From Arthrobacter sp. JZ12 (GTDB lineage Bacteria; Actinomycetota; Actinomycetes; Actinomycetales; Micrococcaceae), in contig NZ_CP045246.1 of NCBI RefSeq assembly GCF_035189165.1, positions 3,224,001 through 3,288,000 on the forward strand: DNA of 64,000 nucleotides, given 5' to 3'. Below, piece by piece: positions 1-8,110 of the stretch. The position numbers and the translations under genes were made by a program. Below the pieces are notes generated by a model. That model had not been told where the DNA came from. It was given only the letters and a program-made list of their open reading frames with translations, and did no database searches. Each line of letters opens with the position of its first letter. The stretch's first letter is position 1.

Positions 1-2
1 CC

Positions 3-2207
3 TGCGTGGGGCGCGTGGAACGCAAGCTCGGCAAACTGGACGGCGTTGAGGCCAGCGTCAACCTGCCCCTCGAATCGGCGGTCGTGACGGTTCCCGCTCA
101 CGTCTCGGACGAGGAAATCGTCAACGTGGTCAATGCCACCGGTTACACCGCGCAGCTGAAAAAGCCGCAGCACCAGCCGGGGCCGTCCGTCGATGGCGAG
201 CCGGCCGCCGACGGCCTCGGACACGACGAGTCCCACGACCACATGTCCCACGGCGGGACGGCCTCCCAATTGCGCCCCCGGCTCATCACGGCGGCAATCC
301 TGACGGTGCCGGTTTTCCTCATCTCCATGATTCCCGCCCTCCAGTTTCCGCACTGGGGATGGGTTGTGCTCGCGTTGAGCACCCCCGTTGTCACCTGGTC
401 GGCCTGGTCATTCCATAAGGCTGCAGCCATCAACGCCCGGCACTTCTCCTCCACCATGGACACTCTCGTGTCCATCGGGGTGATTGCGGCGTACCTCTTC
501 TCACTCGGCCAGTTGCTCGCCGACCCGATGATTACCCAACATGTCGGGATGGACATGGGCGGCCATGCGCTCTACTTTGAGGTCGCCGCCGTCGTCGTAA
601 CCTTCCTCCTGCTCGGCCGGTACCTGGAAGCGAACGCCAAGCAACGGGCTGGCGATGCGTTGAAGTCCCTCCTGAACCTCGGCGCGAAGGATGCCACCGT
701 GCTGCGCGAGCGCGATGGTGAGCGGGTCGAGGTGAAGGTGCCGGCGTCGTCCCTGGTACACGGAGACGAGTTCGTTGTCCGCCCCGGGGAGAAGATCGCG
801 ACCGACGGGTTTGTGGTCGAAGGGCGAAGCGCCGTGGATACCTCGCTGATCACGGGTGAGTCCCTGCCCGTGGAAGTGGGCCCCGACAGCACCGTCACAG
901 GTGCAACCATCAACACCTCGGGCCGCCTCATCGTCCGCGCAACCCGCGTTGGCAGTGAAACTACCCTCGCGCAGATGGGCCGACTCGTCAGCCAGGCCCA
1001 GACCGGCAAGGCGCCCATAGCGCGCCTCGCAGACCGGATCAGCGCAGTCTTCGTTCCGGCGGTCCTGGTTCTCGCGCTGCTCACGTTTGTTGCCTGGATC
1101 GCCTTCACCGGCGACGTGGAGGCCGCGTTCACCGCTGCCGTCGCGGTCCTGGTGATTGCCTGCCCCTGTGCGCTTGGCCTGGCAACCCCCACCGCCCTGT
1201 TGACCGGTACCGGCCGCGGTGCCCAGATGGGCATTCTCATCCGGGGACCGCAGGTGCTGGAGGACACGCGCACCGTCGACACCATCGTGCTCGACAAGAC
1301 CGGCACCGTGACCAGCGGACGGCTAGCGGTGACCGACGTCGTCGTGCTGGGTTCGCGCAGCCGCAACGAGGTGCTCACACTGGCGGCAGCGGTTGAGTCG
1401 GCCAGCGAGCATCCGATCGCGCACGCGATCGCCGCCGCCGCACCCGGCCACCCTCCCGTGACCGAATTCGTAAGCTCCTCCGGCGGTGGCGTTCGCGGAA
1501 CGGTGCAGGGCGCCACGGTCCTCGCGGGGAGGGCCGGCTGGCTGGAAGAGAACGACGTCGTCATCACCGACGCGCAGCGTGCCGCGCTGGCCGCGGAGCA
1601 GGAAGCGGGTTCAACCGCGATCTGGGTGGCCGTGGACGGGGAGGTGGCCGGGCTGGTCAGCCTGCAGGACACCGTGAAGGAATCCTCGGCCGGCGCGATC
1701 GCCCGGCTCAAGGAGCTCGGCCTGCGGCCCATGCTGCTCACCGGCGATAACGCCGCCGTGGCGCGGAAGATTGCCGCGGAGGTAGGGATCGCTCCCGAGG
1801 ACGTGATGGCCGATGTCCTGCCCGAGGGCAAGGTGGACGCCGTGAAGCGGCTTCAGGCCGAAGGCGCCACGGTCGCCATGGCCGGGGACGGCGTGAACGA
1901 CGCCGCCGCGCTGGCCCAGGCGGACCTCGGCATCGCGATGGGCTCGGGCACCGACGTCGCCATCGAGGCTGCGGATCTCACTGTGATGGGCAACAGCCTG
2001 GAGCAGGTTGCACAGGCAATCGAACTGTCGCGGAAGACGCTGGGAACGATCAAGACCAACCTGTTCTGGGCGTTCTTCTACAACACCATCGGCATCCCGG
2101 TTGCCGCGCTCGGGCTGCTGAATCCCATGGTGGCCGGTGCCGCGATGGCTGCAAGCTCCGTGCTGGTGGTGGCGAACTCGCTGCGCCTGCGCCGCTTCGG
2201 CAAGTAA
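3..2207 (+). CDS. copA: Copper-translocating P1B-type ATPase, 5' end outside the window
   Basis: This is a membrane ATPase that exports Cu(I) or a similar heavy metal. The frame is already open at base 3. The first visible codon is Cys, followed by V-G-R-V-E, which fits the end of an N-terminal HMA metal-binding CxxC motif, so the GTG at 6 is an internal Val codon and the real start lies upstream. Counting from that GTG, the actuator TGES is at 283-286, the transmembrane CPC metal site at 386-388, the phosphorylation motif DKTGT at 430-434, an HP-containing N-domain motif (SEHPIAHA) near 470, and GDGVND at 627-632. A Met/His-rich stretch around 70-85 and 180-190 suggests copper. The C-terminal membrane pair is present and the stop is at 2205-2207. 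Metal specificity is inferred from CPC and is not proven. Confidence 0.93.
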   Translation, partial: CVGRVERKLGKLDGVEASVNLPLESAVVTVPAHVSDEEIVNVVNATGYTAQLKKPQHQPGPSVDGEPAADGLGHDESHDHMSHGGTASQLRPRLITAAILTVPVFLISMIPALQFPHWGWVVLALSTPVVTWSAWSFHKAAAINARHFSSTMDTLVSIGVIAAYLFSLGQLLADPMITQHVGMDMGGHALYFEVAAVVVTFLLLGRYLEANAKQRAGDALKSLLNLGAKDATVLRERDGERVEVKVPASSLVHGDEFVVRPGEKIATDGFVVEGRSAVDTSLITGESLPVEVGPDSTVTGATINTSGRLIVRATRVGSETTLAQMGRLVSQAQTGKAPIARLADRISAVFVPAVLVLALLTFVAWIAFTGDVEAAFTAAVAVLVIACPCALGLATPTALLTGTGRGAQMGILIRGPQVLEDTRTVDTIVLDKTGTVTSGRLAVTDVVVLGSRSRNEVLTLAAAVESASEHPIAHAIAAAAPGHPPVTEFVSSSGGGVRGTVQGATVLAGRAGWLEENDVVITDAQRAALAAEQEAGSTAIWVAVDGEVAGLVSLQDTVKESSAGAIARLKELGLRPMLLTGDNAAVARKIAAEVGIAPEDVMADVLPEGKVDAVKRLQAEGATVAMAGDGVNDAAALAQADLGIAMGSGTDVAIEAADLTVMGNSLEQVAQAIELSRKTLGTIKTNLFWAFFYNTIGIPVAALGLLNPMVAGAAMAASSVLVVANSLRLRRFGK

Positions 2208-2220
2208 TCCCGACGGCCAC

Positions 2221-2253
2221 TCAGCCCCCTCCACGTTCCGTTGAGGGGGCTGA
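2221..2253. terminator. Bidirectional hairpin between copA and the EamA gene
   Basis: An 11-bp perfect stem (2221-2231 pairing with 2243-2253) encloses an 11-nt loop between two convergent genes. The T-tract is short, so it is a plausible shared intrinsic terminator rather than a canonical one. Confidence 0.7.
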
Positions 2254-2275
2254 TCCCGTTAATTCGCCGGTTACG

Positions 2276-3253
2276 TCAGGAGCCTGGGCCGGACGGCAGG
2301 GGCTCGACGACGTTGGGCTGGTCGAGCGGGTCAGCCGCACCGGTTCGCCGGCGTCCCTCGTCGATCCGGACCAGGATGACTCCCACGACGATCAGCGAAC
2401 CGCCCAGGAGTTGGATCCCGGAGGGCAGTTCGTCGAGAAGCAGCCAGGCCCACAGGACCGCAAACATCACTTCAGTTAGCCCGGCGAATGAGGCAACCTT
2501 CGAGCCCAGGCTGCGCGCTGCGAAGATTCCGGTGACGTAGGAGAAGGCCGTCGAGACGAGGACCAGGCCAAGGATCGGAACCATCCAGTGCGTCTGCCAG
2601 CCGGCCAGGTGGACATTACGGAATTCGAAAGCGAACGGCATCACCCCGACGACGCCGAGAATCAGGATGACAACCGCGCCGACCACCATGCCCGCGCCCG
2701 CCATGATCAGAGGTGGCAGGTCATCGTCCGCCTTCGCGGACATCACGAAGAACACTCCAACGCACACAGCGGCTGCAAGTCCGAAAACCACGCCAAGTGG
2801 ATCAAGCCGCTGGTCACCGCTGAGATCAAGGACCAGCATCAGCCCGACCATTGCGATGACGGACCCGACGATCGTGAACGTGCTCGGGGTCCTCTTGGTG
2901 CGCAGCCAGAGCCAGCCGACAATAAGCACGGGAGCAATGTACTCAAGCAGCAGGGACACCCCGACGGACATTCTTTGCACGGCGCTGAAATAGAAGAACT
3001 GGCACAGCGCGATGGCTGTTGCCCCGTAGATGGCCAGGGTCAGCCAGTTGCGGCGGAGGGTTCTCCACCGACCGCGCAGGCCCAGCAGCACGGGGATCAG
3101 AAGCACCAGGGCGCCGCCGCCGATCCGGACGCCGACGGCGGCTCCCGGGCTCCACCCGATCTCCAGGAGGGATTTGGCAAAGGGCCCGGACAGGCCGAAG
3201 GCGGCCGCCGACGTCAAAGCAATCCACAATCCCATGGTGCTGCCGCTTCTCAT
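2276..3253 (-). CDS. EamA/DMT-superfamily transporter
   Basis: This is an inner-membrane protein of 325 residues with about ten hydrophobic segments arranged as two similar halves, as in EamA drug/metabolite exporters (RhtA/YdcZ type). The first half holds the GLSGPFAKS and LLEYIAPV regions; the second ends with LTEVMFAVLWAWLLLDE, a typical EamA repeat ending. I chose the ATG at 3253 because AAGGGAAG lies just upstream; an in-frame GTG at 3286 would add 11 residues that include that ribosome-binding site. The substrate cannot be told from sequence. The gene is monocistronic between the copA terminator and a short promoter region (3254-3347). Confidence 0.88.
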   Translation of the reverse strand: MRSGSTMGLWIALTSAAAFGLSGPFAKSLLEIGWSPGAAVGVRIGGGALVLLIPVLLGLRGRWRTLRRNWLTLAIYGATAIALCQFFYFSAVQRMSVGVSLLLEYIAPVLIVGWLWLRTKRTPSTFTIVGSVIAMVGLMLVLDLSGDQRLDPLGVVFGLAAAVCVGVFFVMSAKADDDLPPLIMAGAGMVVGAVVILILGVVGVMPFAFEFRNVHLAGWQTHWMVPILGLVLVSTAFSYVTGIFAARSLGSKVASFAGLTEVMFAVLWAWLLLDELPSGIQLLGGSLIVVGVILVRIDEGRRRTGAADPLDQPNVVEPLPSGPGS

Positions 3254-3347
3254 TCGGCTTCCCTTCACGTCATAACCAAACCCCACTAATGGTCATGACG
3301 CTAGAGGGTAGCGGCGTTATGAGTCAACATGGCTGTTGCTCATGACA

Positions 3348-3929
3348 TCAGCGCTTGTTCTCCTTGGCGGCAGCTTTCGCCGCCCGCTTGGTTTCCCGCA
3401 CCTTGGCCAAAGATTCAGGGTCGGTGATGTCAGCCACCGATCGGTAGCTGCCCTCCTCCCCGTAAGCGCCGGCTGACTCACGCCAGCCGTTACCCGTGAA
3501 GCCGTATCTCTTGCCAAGCAGGGCGAGGAAGATCTTCGCTTTCTGCTCCCCGAAACCGGGAAGGGCCTTCAGCCTGCGCAGCACCTCCGGCCCGTCCGGC
3601 TCACCGGCGGTCCAGATGTCCGATGCATTCGAGTTCCAGTCCTGGACAATCGCTCGACAGAGCGCCTGGATGCGGGCGGCCATGTTTCCGGGATACCGGT
3701 GCACAGCGGGCGGTGTACGGCAGAGCTCAATGAAGGCATCGGCGTCGTACCCGGCGATCAGCCCGGCATCAAACCCGCCAAGACGGTTCTTGATCTTGGC
3801 CGGCCCGGCAAAGGCGGTCTCCATGGCCACCTGCTGGTCCAGAAGCATTCCGAGCAGAAGTGCGAGCGGATCTTCGGACAGGAGCTGGTCTGCTTCGGGA
3901 TCTGCGGTGATGTTTACGTTCGGCGCCAT
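3348..3929 (-). CDS. HhH-GPD family base-excision-type protein
   Basis: This is a 193-residue protein of the small actinobacterial HhH-GPD family. The N-terminal half (DPLALLLGMLLDQQV, residues 20-34) matches the helix that opens endonuclease III-like folds. The helix-hairpin-helix LPGFGEQKAKI is at residues 123-133, followed by FLALLGKRYGF. No C-terminal Cys cluster for an iron-sulfur site is present. The C-terminus is a Lys/Ala/Arg-rich tail (AKVRETKRAAKAAAKENKR). A role in DNA base repair is expected from the fold; the lesion is unknown. Confidence 0.85.
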   Translation of the reverse strand: MAPNVNITADPEADQLLSEDPLALLLGMLLDQQVAMETAFAGPAKIKNRLGGFDAGLIAGYDADAFIELCRTPPAVHRYPGNMAARIQALCRAIVQDWNSNASDIWTAGEPDGPEVLRRLKALPGFGEQKAKIFLALLGKRYGFTGNGWRESAGAYGEEGSYRSVADITDPESLAKVRETKRAAKAAAKENKR

Positions 3930-3969
3930 GGATCAATGCTAGCGAGGGCCGGACCAGCCCCAGGGAGAG

Positions 3970-4398
3970 TCAGGCGGCGCTGATTCCGAACAGGCCGATG
4001 ACCAAGGCCATCACCACAAAGGTCACCAACTCGTGCGCGCAGTTGAGGAGTGTCAGGCCAACCGGGCGTCCCTCGAATGCGTCGTGCGTGATGAAGCGTG
4101 CGGCGGTGAAACCTGCCCACAGGATCAACGCGGTGATGAGCGTGTTGGCGAGGAAGTTGCCGCCGTAGAACTCCTGGGCGATGGCCGCGCTTCCGGCGAG
4201 CACCCATGCGCTGACGAAGCTGACCACCAGCGTGACAAGGAGGGGCTTTACTGCATCCTTTGACTCACCAGGGGTCACCTTCGCGACCCGCATCCAGTAG
4301 TTCCCGAACACCTTCGGCGCGTACCAGACGCTTCCCACGATCATGGTTGACAGCGCAGCCAAAATGACGGCGAGAACGTTGATCTCCGGAACGGCCAA
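3970..4398 (-). CDS. DUF1761 family membrane protein
   Basis: A 142-residue integral membrane protein with four hydrophobic segments. The N-terminal segment ends in the GSVWYAPKVFGNYWMR pattern typical of DUF1761. The second half holds a THDAFEGRP loop followed by a helix with a polar N-C-A-H-E face. The function of the family is not known. It is followed 40 bases on by the HhH-GPD gene and preceded by a small membrane protein gene on the same strand, so these may be co-transcribed. Confidence 0.82.
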   Translation of the reverse strand: MAVPEINVLAVILAALSTMIVGSVWYAPKVFGNYWMRVAKVTPGESKDAVKPLLVTLVVSFVSAWVLAGSAAIAQEFYGGNFLANTLITALILWAGFTAARFITHDAFEGRPVGLTLLNCAHELVTFVVMALVIGLFGISAA

Positions 4399-4413
4399 GG
4401 CGAGTCTCCTCTG

Positions 4414-4752
4414 CTAGGGGCGGGCGTCGTCGTCGTTGTTCTTGGCGTCGGTACCGCGCGGCCTGCCGTGCTCGTCCAGATTGGACGCACCGCCGCGGAT
4501 CTTCGCGGACGAGCGGTTGATACCCGTCCCCTTTCCAAGGTGCTCGTCGTTGGGCTTCTCCGTCATCAGCAGAAGGGCGCTGATCAGGAGGGACGCAATG
4601 AAAGCAATCCCGGCCGCGGTCAGGCCCAGATCAATGCGGAGCTCCCGGGTACCACCGCCGGTGGAAAAGACCATCGTTGCGATTCCCGCGATGGCTGCGA
4701 GCACGGCGGAGAAGATCAGCGGACCCTTAACGCCCTTGGGCTGCGTGGACAC
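4414..4752 (-). CDS. Small two-TM membrane protein, hypothetical
   Basis: A 112-residue protein with two transmembrane segments (about residues 11-30 and 43-63) and a long, charged, hydrophilic C-terminal tail rich in Asn/Asp/Arg. It starts with GTG at 4752, with GAAGGAAC directly upstream. I do not recognise a functional domain. The downstream DUF1761 gene begins 15 bases after its stop, which suggests an operon. Confidence 0.72.
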   Translation of the reverse strand: MSTQPKGVKGPLIFSAVLAAIAGIATMVFSTGGGTRELRIDLGLTAAGIAFIASLLISALLLMTEKPNDEHLGKGTGINRSSAKIRGGASNLDEHGRPRGTDAKNNDDDARP

Positions 4753-4771
4753 GTTCCTTCTCCTCCATGGC

Positions 4772-4788
4772 TTCTACGAACAGTAGAA
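4772..4788. promoter_or_regulatory. Short perfect inverted repeat upstream of the small membrane protein gene
   Basis: TTCTAC-GAACA-GTAGAA is a 6-5-6 inverted repeat 20 bases upstream of the GTG start at 4752 and two bases past the stop of the preceding gene. The placement would suit an operator or a leader hairpin. No regulator is assigned. Confidence 0.3.
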
Positions 4789-4790
4789 AC

Positions 4791-5381
4791 CTAGTTTACG
4801 GGCTTGCTGCGGGGTGCTGGACCGGTGGTGGTACGCGAATCGTACCGATAGCTGAGCGCGGCAAGGGCCAGGACGACGGCGGTGATCACAGCTCCACCGC
4901 CGGCGACGCCTAGGAGCGCGTGCGCCCCCAGCGCCTGAAACACGGGTAACAGCCCGCCGGTCACAGCCGACACCACGCCCAGCAACAGGAAATCTCTGGC
5001 GGCGGCGTGATCGGAGCGGATTCTCCACCACACCACAACGTCCTTTGCCCCCATCAGCAGCAGCGCCAGGGCACCCGTTATCGCGAACATCGCGTCCGCA
5101 TGGATCAACAGATTGAGCACTCCTGCGACCGCGAGCATGGCAGGGACAATGCGGGTCATCCCTGCCGGGACTGCGGACTGTTCCCGAAGGCTTCGCTCCG
5201 TCAGGTGGACAACCGCCGCGAGGGCCAGGAAGTACAACCCGCCGGCAACAGACATGACGTGCACCGAAGGCTGGCCCCAGAAGATGGTCAGCAGACCGAA
5301 GCAGGCCGCTGCCGCGGAATGCAGCAGGAAGGCACGCCACAGGCCTGGCGAGGCCGGTATTCCTGCAGCTCCCGTACTCAC
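4791..5381 (-). CDS. Polytopic membrane protein, hypothetical
   Basis: A 196-residue protein with about six predicted transmembrane segments and short loops. The third segment lies next to the charged stretch VHLTERSLREQ, and the mid-protein segment carries a buried LLIHADAMF stretch. The start is the GTG at 5381, preceded by GGGAGGGGCGGAA. An in-frame upstream extension to 5519 would run into the MATE gene and reads as low-complexity shadow sequence, so I rejected it. The MATE gene is 41 bases upstream on the same strand. No family assigned. Confidence 0.7.
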   Translation of the reverse strand: MSTGAAGIPASPGLWRAFLLHSAAAACFGLLTIFWGQPSVHVMSVAGGLYFLALAAVVHLTERSLREQSAVPAGMTRIVPAMLAVAGVLNLLIHADAMFAITGALALLLMGAKDVVVWWRIRSDHAAARDFLLLGVVSAVTGGLLPVFQALGAHALLGVAGGGAVITAVVLALAALSYRYDSRTTTGPAPRSKPVN

Positions 5382-5422
5382 TTCCGCCCCTCCCGGCTCA
5401 TTCGGACGTTGCAAGTGTAGTC

Positions 5423-6760
5423 CTAGGCGGCACCGGTAACCATCCAGGCATCGTTCCGAACCCGCCACCCCAGGGTGAGCGCACGCGCGACCATGTAGCC
5501 GACACCGAAGGCAACCCAAAGCCAGACAATTCCGGCCGCCCCGGACAGATCCGCCGCGTGCACCAGGACCAGCAGCGGAACGTAGGCTGCAAGATTAACG
5601 ACGCCGGCAATCGCCAGGTAGCGCGCGTCGCCCGCACCGATCAGCACCCCGTCCAGAACGAACACGTACCCGCAGATGGGTTGTGAGGCCGCAAGCACCC
5701 ACAGACCCATGGAGAAGGCTGCCTGGACCGCCTCGTCGGACGTGAAGATCCAGTCGAGGAAAGGCGCGGCTGCGGCGAGCAGCACCCCCGTGAGCACCCC
5801 GAAGCCGACGCCCCAGCGGATCATGGTGCGGGTGAGTGCGTGCGCGAGCGGCCGGTTGCCCGCGCCCAACTCCTTGCCGATCAGCGCCTGTGCCGCGATT
5901 GCCAGGGCGTCGAGCGCGAAGGCCAGGAAGGTGAACACCGTCATCACCAGCTGATGCGCAGCGAGCGACACCGGACCCTGGGCTGTGGCAACAATGACCG
6001 TGGCGAGGATTGCGATGCGCAGGGTGGCCGTTCGCAGCATCAGCCAGGACCCTACCCGTGCAGTGGCCCGCACGCCCGCCCAGGTAGGCGTGAGGTGAAC
6101 GCCGTGCCGGAGGGAGAAGCGGAAGATGATGACCAGGTAGACCGACGCCATCCCCCACTGGGCGATGCTGGTTCCCAAAGCGGACCCGGCAACGGACAAG
6201 CCCGCCCCGTAGACGAGCAGGTAATTGAGCACGATGTTGGCTCCGAACCCGGCACCGGCGACAACCAAAGGCGTCCGGGTGTCCTGCAGGCCCCGCAACA
6301 CCCCCGTTGCGGCAAGGACCACGAGCATGGCAGTCAGGCCGGGCATTGAGAACCGGAGATAGTCCACCGCGAACTGATGGACCTGCCCCTCTGCACCCAT
6401 CACGCCGGCGAGGCCGGGCGCGAAAACCCAGCCGAGCACCGAGAGAACCAGGCCCAGCAACAGGGCCAGCCCAACGCCGTCGCGCCCGGCTGCCAGTGCG
6501 TCCTGCATCCGTCCAGCACCGAGGAAGCGCGCCACGGCCGGAGTGGTGGAATAGGCCAGGAAAACCATGAGGCCGACGGCAGTCTGGAGGACCGTTGAGG
6601 CGAGGCCAACCCCTGCGAGCTCATTGACTCCCAGGTGACCGACGATGGCGGAATCCGCCAGGAGGAAGAGGGGCTCGGCGATGAGAGCGCCGAGGGCCGG
6701 CACGGCAAGGCGGAGTATGGACCGGCTCAGCTGCCGTCGATCGGGGACAGTGGAAGTCAC
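5423..6760 (-). CDS. MATE-family efflux transporter (DinF-like)
   Basis: A 445-residue inner-membrane exporter that would extrude cationic compounds by Na+ or H+ antiport. Twelve hydrophobic segments fall in two halves of six. The N-terminal half has LAVPALGALIAEPLFLLADSA and VGHLGVNELAG, which are hallmark MATE/DinF sequences; the second half has HQLVMTVFTFLAFALDALAIAAQALIG. I chose the GTG at 6760 (V-T-S-T-V-P-D-R-R), which gives the normal family length. Upstream in-frame ATGs at 6790 or 6922 would overlap the divergent gene's control region. The ribosome-binding site is weak, so the start is the least certain part. Confidence 0.9.
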   Translation of the reverse strand: MTSTVPDRRQLSRSILRLAVPALGALIAEPLFLLADSAIVGHLGVNELAGVGLASTVLQTAVGLMVFLAYSTTPAVARFLGAGRMQDALAAGRDGVGLALLLGLVLSVLGWVFAPGLAGVMGAEGQVHQFAVDYLRFSMPGLTAMLVVLAATGVLRGLQDTRTPLVVAGAGFGANIVLNYLLVYGAGLSVAGSALGTSIAQWGMASVYLVIIFRFSLRHGVHLTPTWAGVRATARVGSWLMLRTATLRIAILATVIVATAQGPVSLAAHQLVMTVFTFLAFALDALAIAAQALIGKELGAGNRPLAHALTRTMIRWGVGFGVLTGVLLAAAAPFLDWIFTSDEAVQAAFSMGLWVLAASQPICGYVFVLDGVLIGAGDARYLAIAGVVNLAAYVPLLVLVHAADLSGAAGIVWLWVAFGVGYMVARALTLGWRVRNDAWMVTGAA

Positions 6761-6830
6761 GGGATCCAGCCTAGAACTTGCCCCACGCATCGCTAGGCTT
6801 ATGAACAGGTGTATTGCAGAGAGGACGTTC

Positions 6831-7073
6831 GTGAAGGTTGGGGTCGGGCACTTTATCGCGGGAGGAGCGCTGGTCATCCTCAGCACTCTGTTCATTCCCC
6901 AGGGCATGTCGGGATTTGCCACCGCTGCGGTGCGCAGCGAGCCCGTCGATCCCGGTGCCGGGGTGTTGTTGGCGATCGGTGCTGCCCTGGTGATTGCCGC
7001 CGTCGTGCTTTTCGCGCGCGGACACGTGCTGCGCTACCGGGAGCGGACCCGGCATCACCGCATCAGCGAGTAG
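6831..7073 (+). CDS. Small two-TM membrane protein, hypothetical
   Basis: An 80-residue protein with two transmembrane helices (about residues 6-23 and 41-60) and a basic cytoplasmic tail (RYRERTRHHR). The GTG start at 6831 follows GAGAGGA at good spacing. It is divergent from the MATE gene, and its last ten bases overlap the end of the convergent HTH-like gene. No domain is recognised. Confidence 0.65.
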   Translation: MKVGVGHFIAGGALVILSTLFIPQGMSGFATAAVRSEPVDPGAGVLLAIGAALVIAAVVLFARGHVLRYRERTRHHRISE

Positions 7074-7263
7074 ATACGGACCGGGTGATCTCCCGGAGGC
7101 ACCGCCGGGTCAGGCTTTTGCTCAGGCCGGCCCGCCTGGCAAGGAGGGCAGCGTCGGTAGCCTTTCTGCCCTCTCGGTATTCTGCCGCGAGCACCGCCGT
7201 TACCCGCTGGACTGCCCATGCGGGCAACGCGTGCCGGGCAGGTGCAAGGGTTGGTCTGGTCAT
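7063..7263 (-). CDS. Small HTH-like protein coupled to flavokinase
   Basis: A 66-residue basic protein. Its ATG (7263) overlaps the TGA of the riboflavin kinase gene as ATGA, which indicates translational coupling. Residues from about 34 to 60 (KATDAALLARRAGLSKSLTR and following) read as a helix-turn-helix: a helix, the AGLS turn, then a Arg-rich recognition-like helix. No other domain fits in this length. A DNA-binding role is inferred from pattern only. It could also be a small structural partner of the kinase. Confidence 0.55.
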   Translation of the reverse strand: MTRPTLAPARHALPAWAVQRVTAVLAAEYREGRKATDAALLARRAGLSKSLTRRCLREITRSVSTR

Positions 7264-7688
7264 GCCGGGGTCCCCTGAAGCTCACGCCGGGGCGATGCCG
7301 CCGCAAGCGTCGGCCAATAGTTCGCCGCCCACAGGCGGGCCTGCACCACGTCCTCATGCAGTTGCTCAATGAGATCTTCCGCGGTGGTGTAGGTAACCTG
7401 CGGACGTAGGTAGCTCACCAGGTTGACGGTCAGTTCCCGTCCATAGAGGTCGCCCGAGAAGTCGAGCAGGTACGCCTCGAGCAGCCGCTGGCCGTGCTCG
7501 GTATAGAAGGTGGTGCGGTACCCGATCGACACTGCCGCCACTGCAAGGCGGCCGGGAGCATACTCAACCGTCCCAGCCCAGACGCCGTCCAGGTGCGCTG
7601 GACCGATGATGGGGATGTTGGCGGTTGGGAAGCCGAGTTCTCGTCCTCGTGCGTCGCCGTGCTCGACGACTCCTCTGATGACTGGCAT
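7260..7688 (-). CDS. Stand-alone riboflavin kinase (flavokinase)
   Basis: The enzyme would phosphorylate riboflavin to FMN with ATP. The 142 residues cover only the RFK module: RGVVEHGDARGRELGFPTAN (residues 5-24) supplies the ATP/Mg-binding PTAN motif, and LLEAYLLDFSGDLYGRELTV (69-88) contains Glu71, the expected catalytic base. The FAD synthetase (nucleotidyltransferase) half of bifunctional RibF is absent. ATG at 7688 is preceded by GAGAGGTGAAC. The longer open frame upstream is arginine/proline-rich shadow. The next gene starts within its stop codon. A 56-residue ORF lies just upstream. Confidence 0.85.
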   Translation of the reverse strand: MPVIRGVVEHGDARGRELGFPTANIPIIGPAHLDGVWAGTVEYAPGRLAVAAVSIGYRTTFYTEHGQRLLEAYLLDFSGDLYGRELTVNLVSYLRPQVTYTTAEDLIEQLHEDVVQARLWAANYWPTLAAASPRRELQGTPA

Positions 7689-7743
7689 GTTCACCTCTCG
7701 ATGGCGCCTGGTGCGGCCTGAAGGATGGGGCGGCAGCGGGGGA

Positions 7744-7914
7744 CTACTCGTTCGTATCGACGTAGAGGCCCTCCCACGGAGCGCAGTTAAGGTGCCCGGA
7801 AGCGCCGTACGGTCCGCAGTCGGCAGCTGCGTAGGAGCTGATGGTGCGGCCCGGAAGTTCCCGGTGCAGGCGGTAGGTGAGGGCGGTGGAAATGATGTGC
7901 TGCAGGCTGCGCAT
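7744..7914 (-). CDS. 56-residue ORF upstream of flavokinase, hypothetical
   Basis: The ORF begins with ATG at 7914 after AAGGAGTCATC, an excellent ribosome-binding site, and ends in TAG at 7744. The product (starting MRSLQHIISTALTYRLHREL) has two cysteines and a Gly/Tyr-rich middle, and ends in an acidic stretch (VDTNE). I recognise no family. It is on the same strand as the flavokinase gene, 55 bases upstream, so it is probably the first gene of that small operon. Coding status rests on the start signals alone. Confidence 0.5.
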   Translation of the reverse strand: MRSLQHIISTALTYRLHRELPGRTISSYAAADCGPYGASGHLNCAPWEGLYVDTNE

Positions 7915-8009
7915 GATGACTCCTTATGCCGTGTCCATGACCGGTGACGCCAGAGTCGCCGAGCTTGAACAACGGGCGGTGAATAGCTTTTGTAATCCTT
8001 TAGGTTTCT

Positions 8010-8043
8010 GTTCATTTCTTGAACGCCTTATTCATTCAATGAA
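8010..8043. promoter_or_regulatory. Paired palindromes upstream of the flavokinase group
   Basis: Two adjacent inverted repeats lie in an AT-rich stretch about 100 bases upstream of the 56-residue ORF: GTTCA-TTTCT-TGAAC (8010-8024) and TTCATT-C-AATGAA (8031-8043). They share the TTCA half-site and are about 20 bases centre to centre, as two turns of helix would require. They look like a dimer operator pair. The adjacent TetR regulator or the 66-residue HTH-like protein are candidates to bind them. Confidence 0.45.
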
Positions 8044-8072
8044 CGTACTAATAGTGTGGCCCATCTCACCGT

Positions 8073-8100
8073 CTGTGGCAAGAGCCACAGTCACATTTTT
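8073..8100. other. Hairpin with T-tract downstream of tetR
   Basis: CTGTGGC-AAGA-GCCACAG is a perfect 7-bp stem (8073-8090), followed on the plus strand by TCACATTTTT. The T-run faces the plus strand, where no gene ends, so for the leftward tetR gene it would act only as a stem without a U-tract. It sits 20 bases past the tetR stop. Confidence 0.4.
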
Positions 8101-8110
8101 GTCAGATGGA

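Noticed and set aside
572-1831. Long open frame opposite the copper ATPase
   Set aside because: Its product is Ser/Thr/Ala/Arg-rich low complexity with no motifs, as expected for the reverse of a high-G+C gene.
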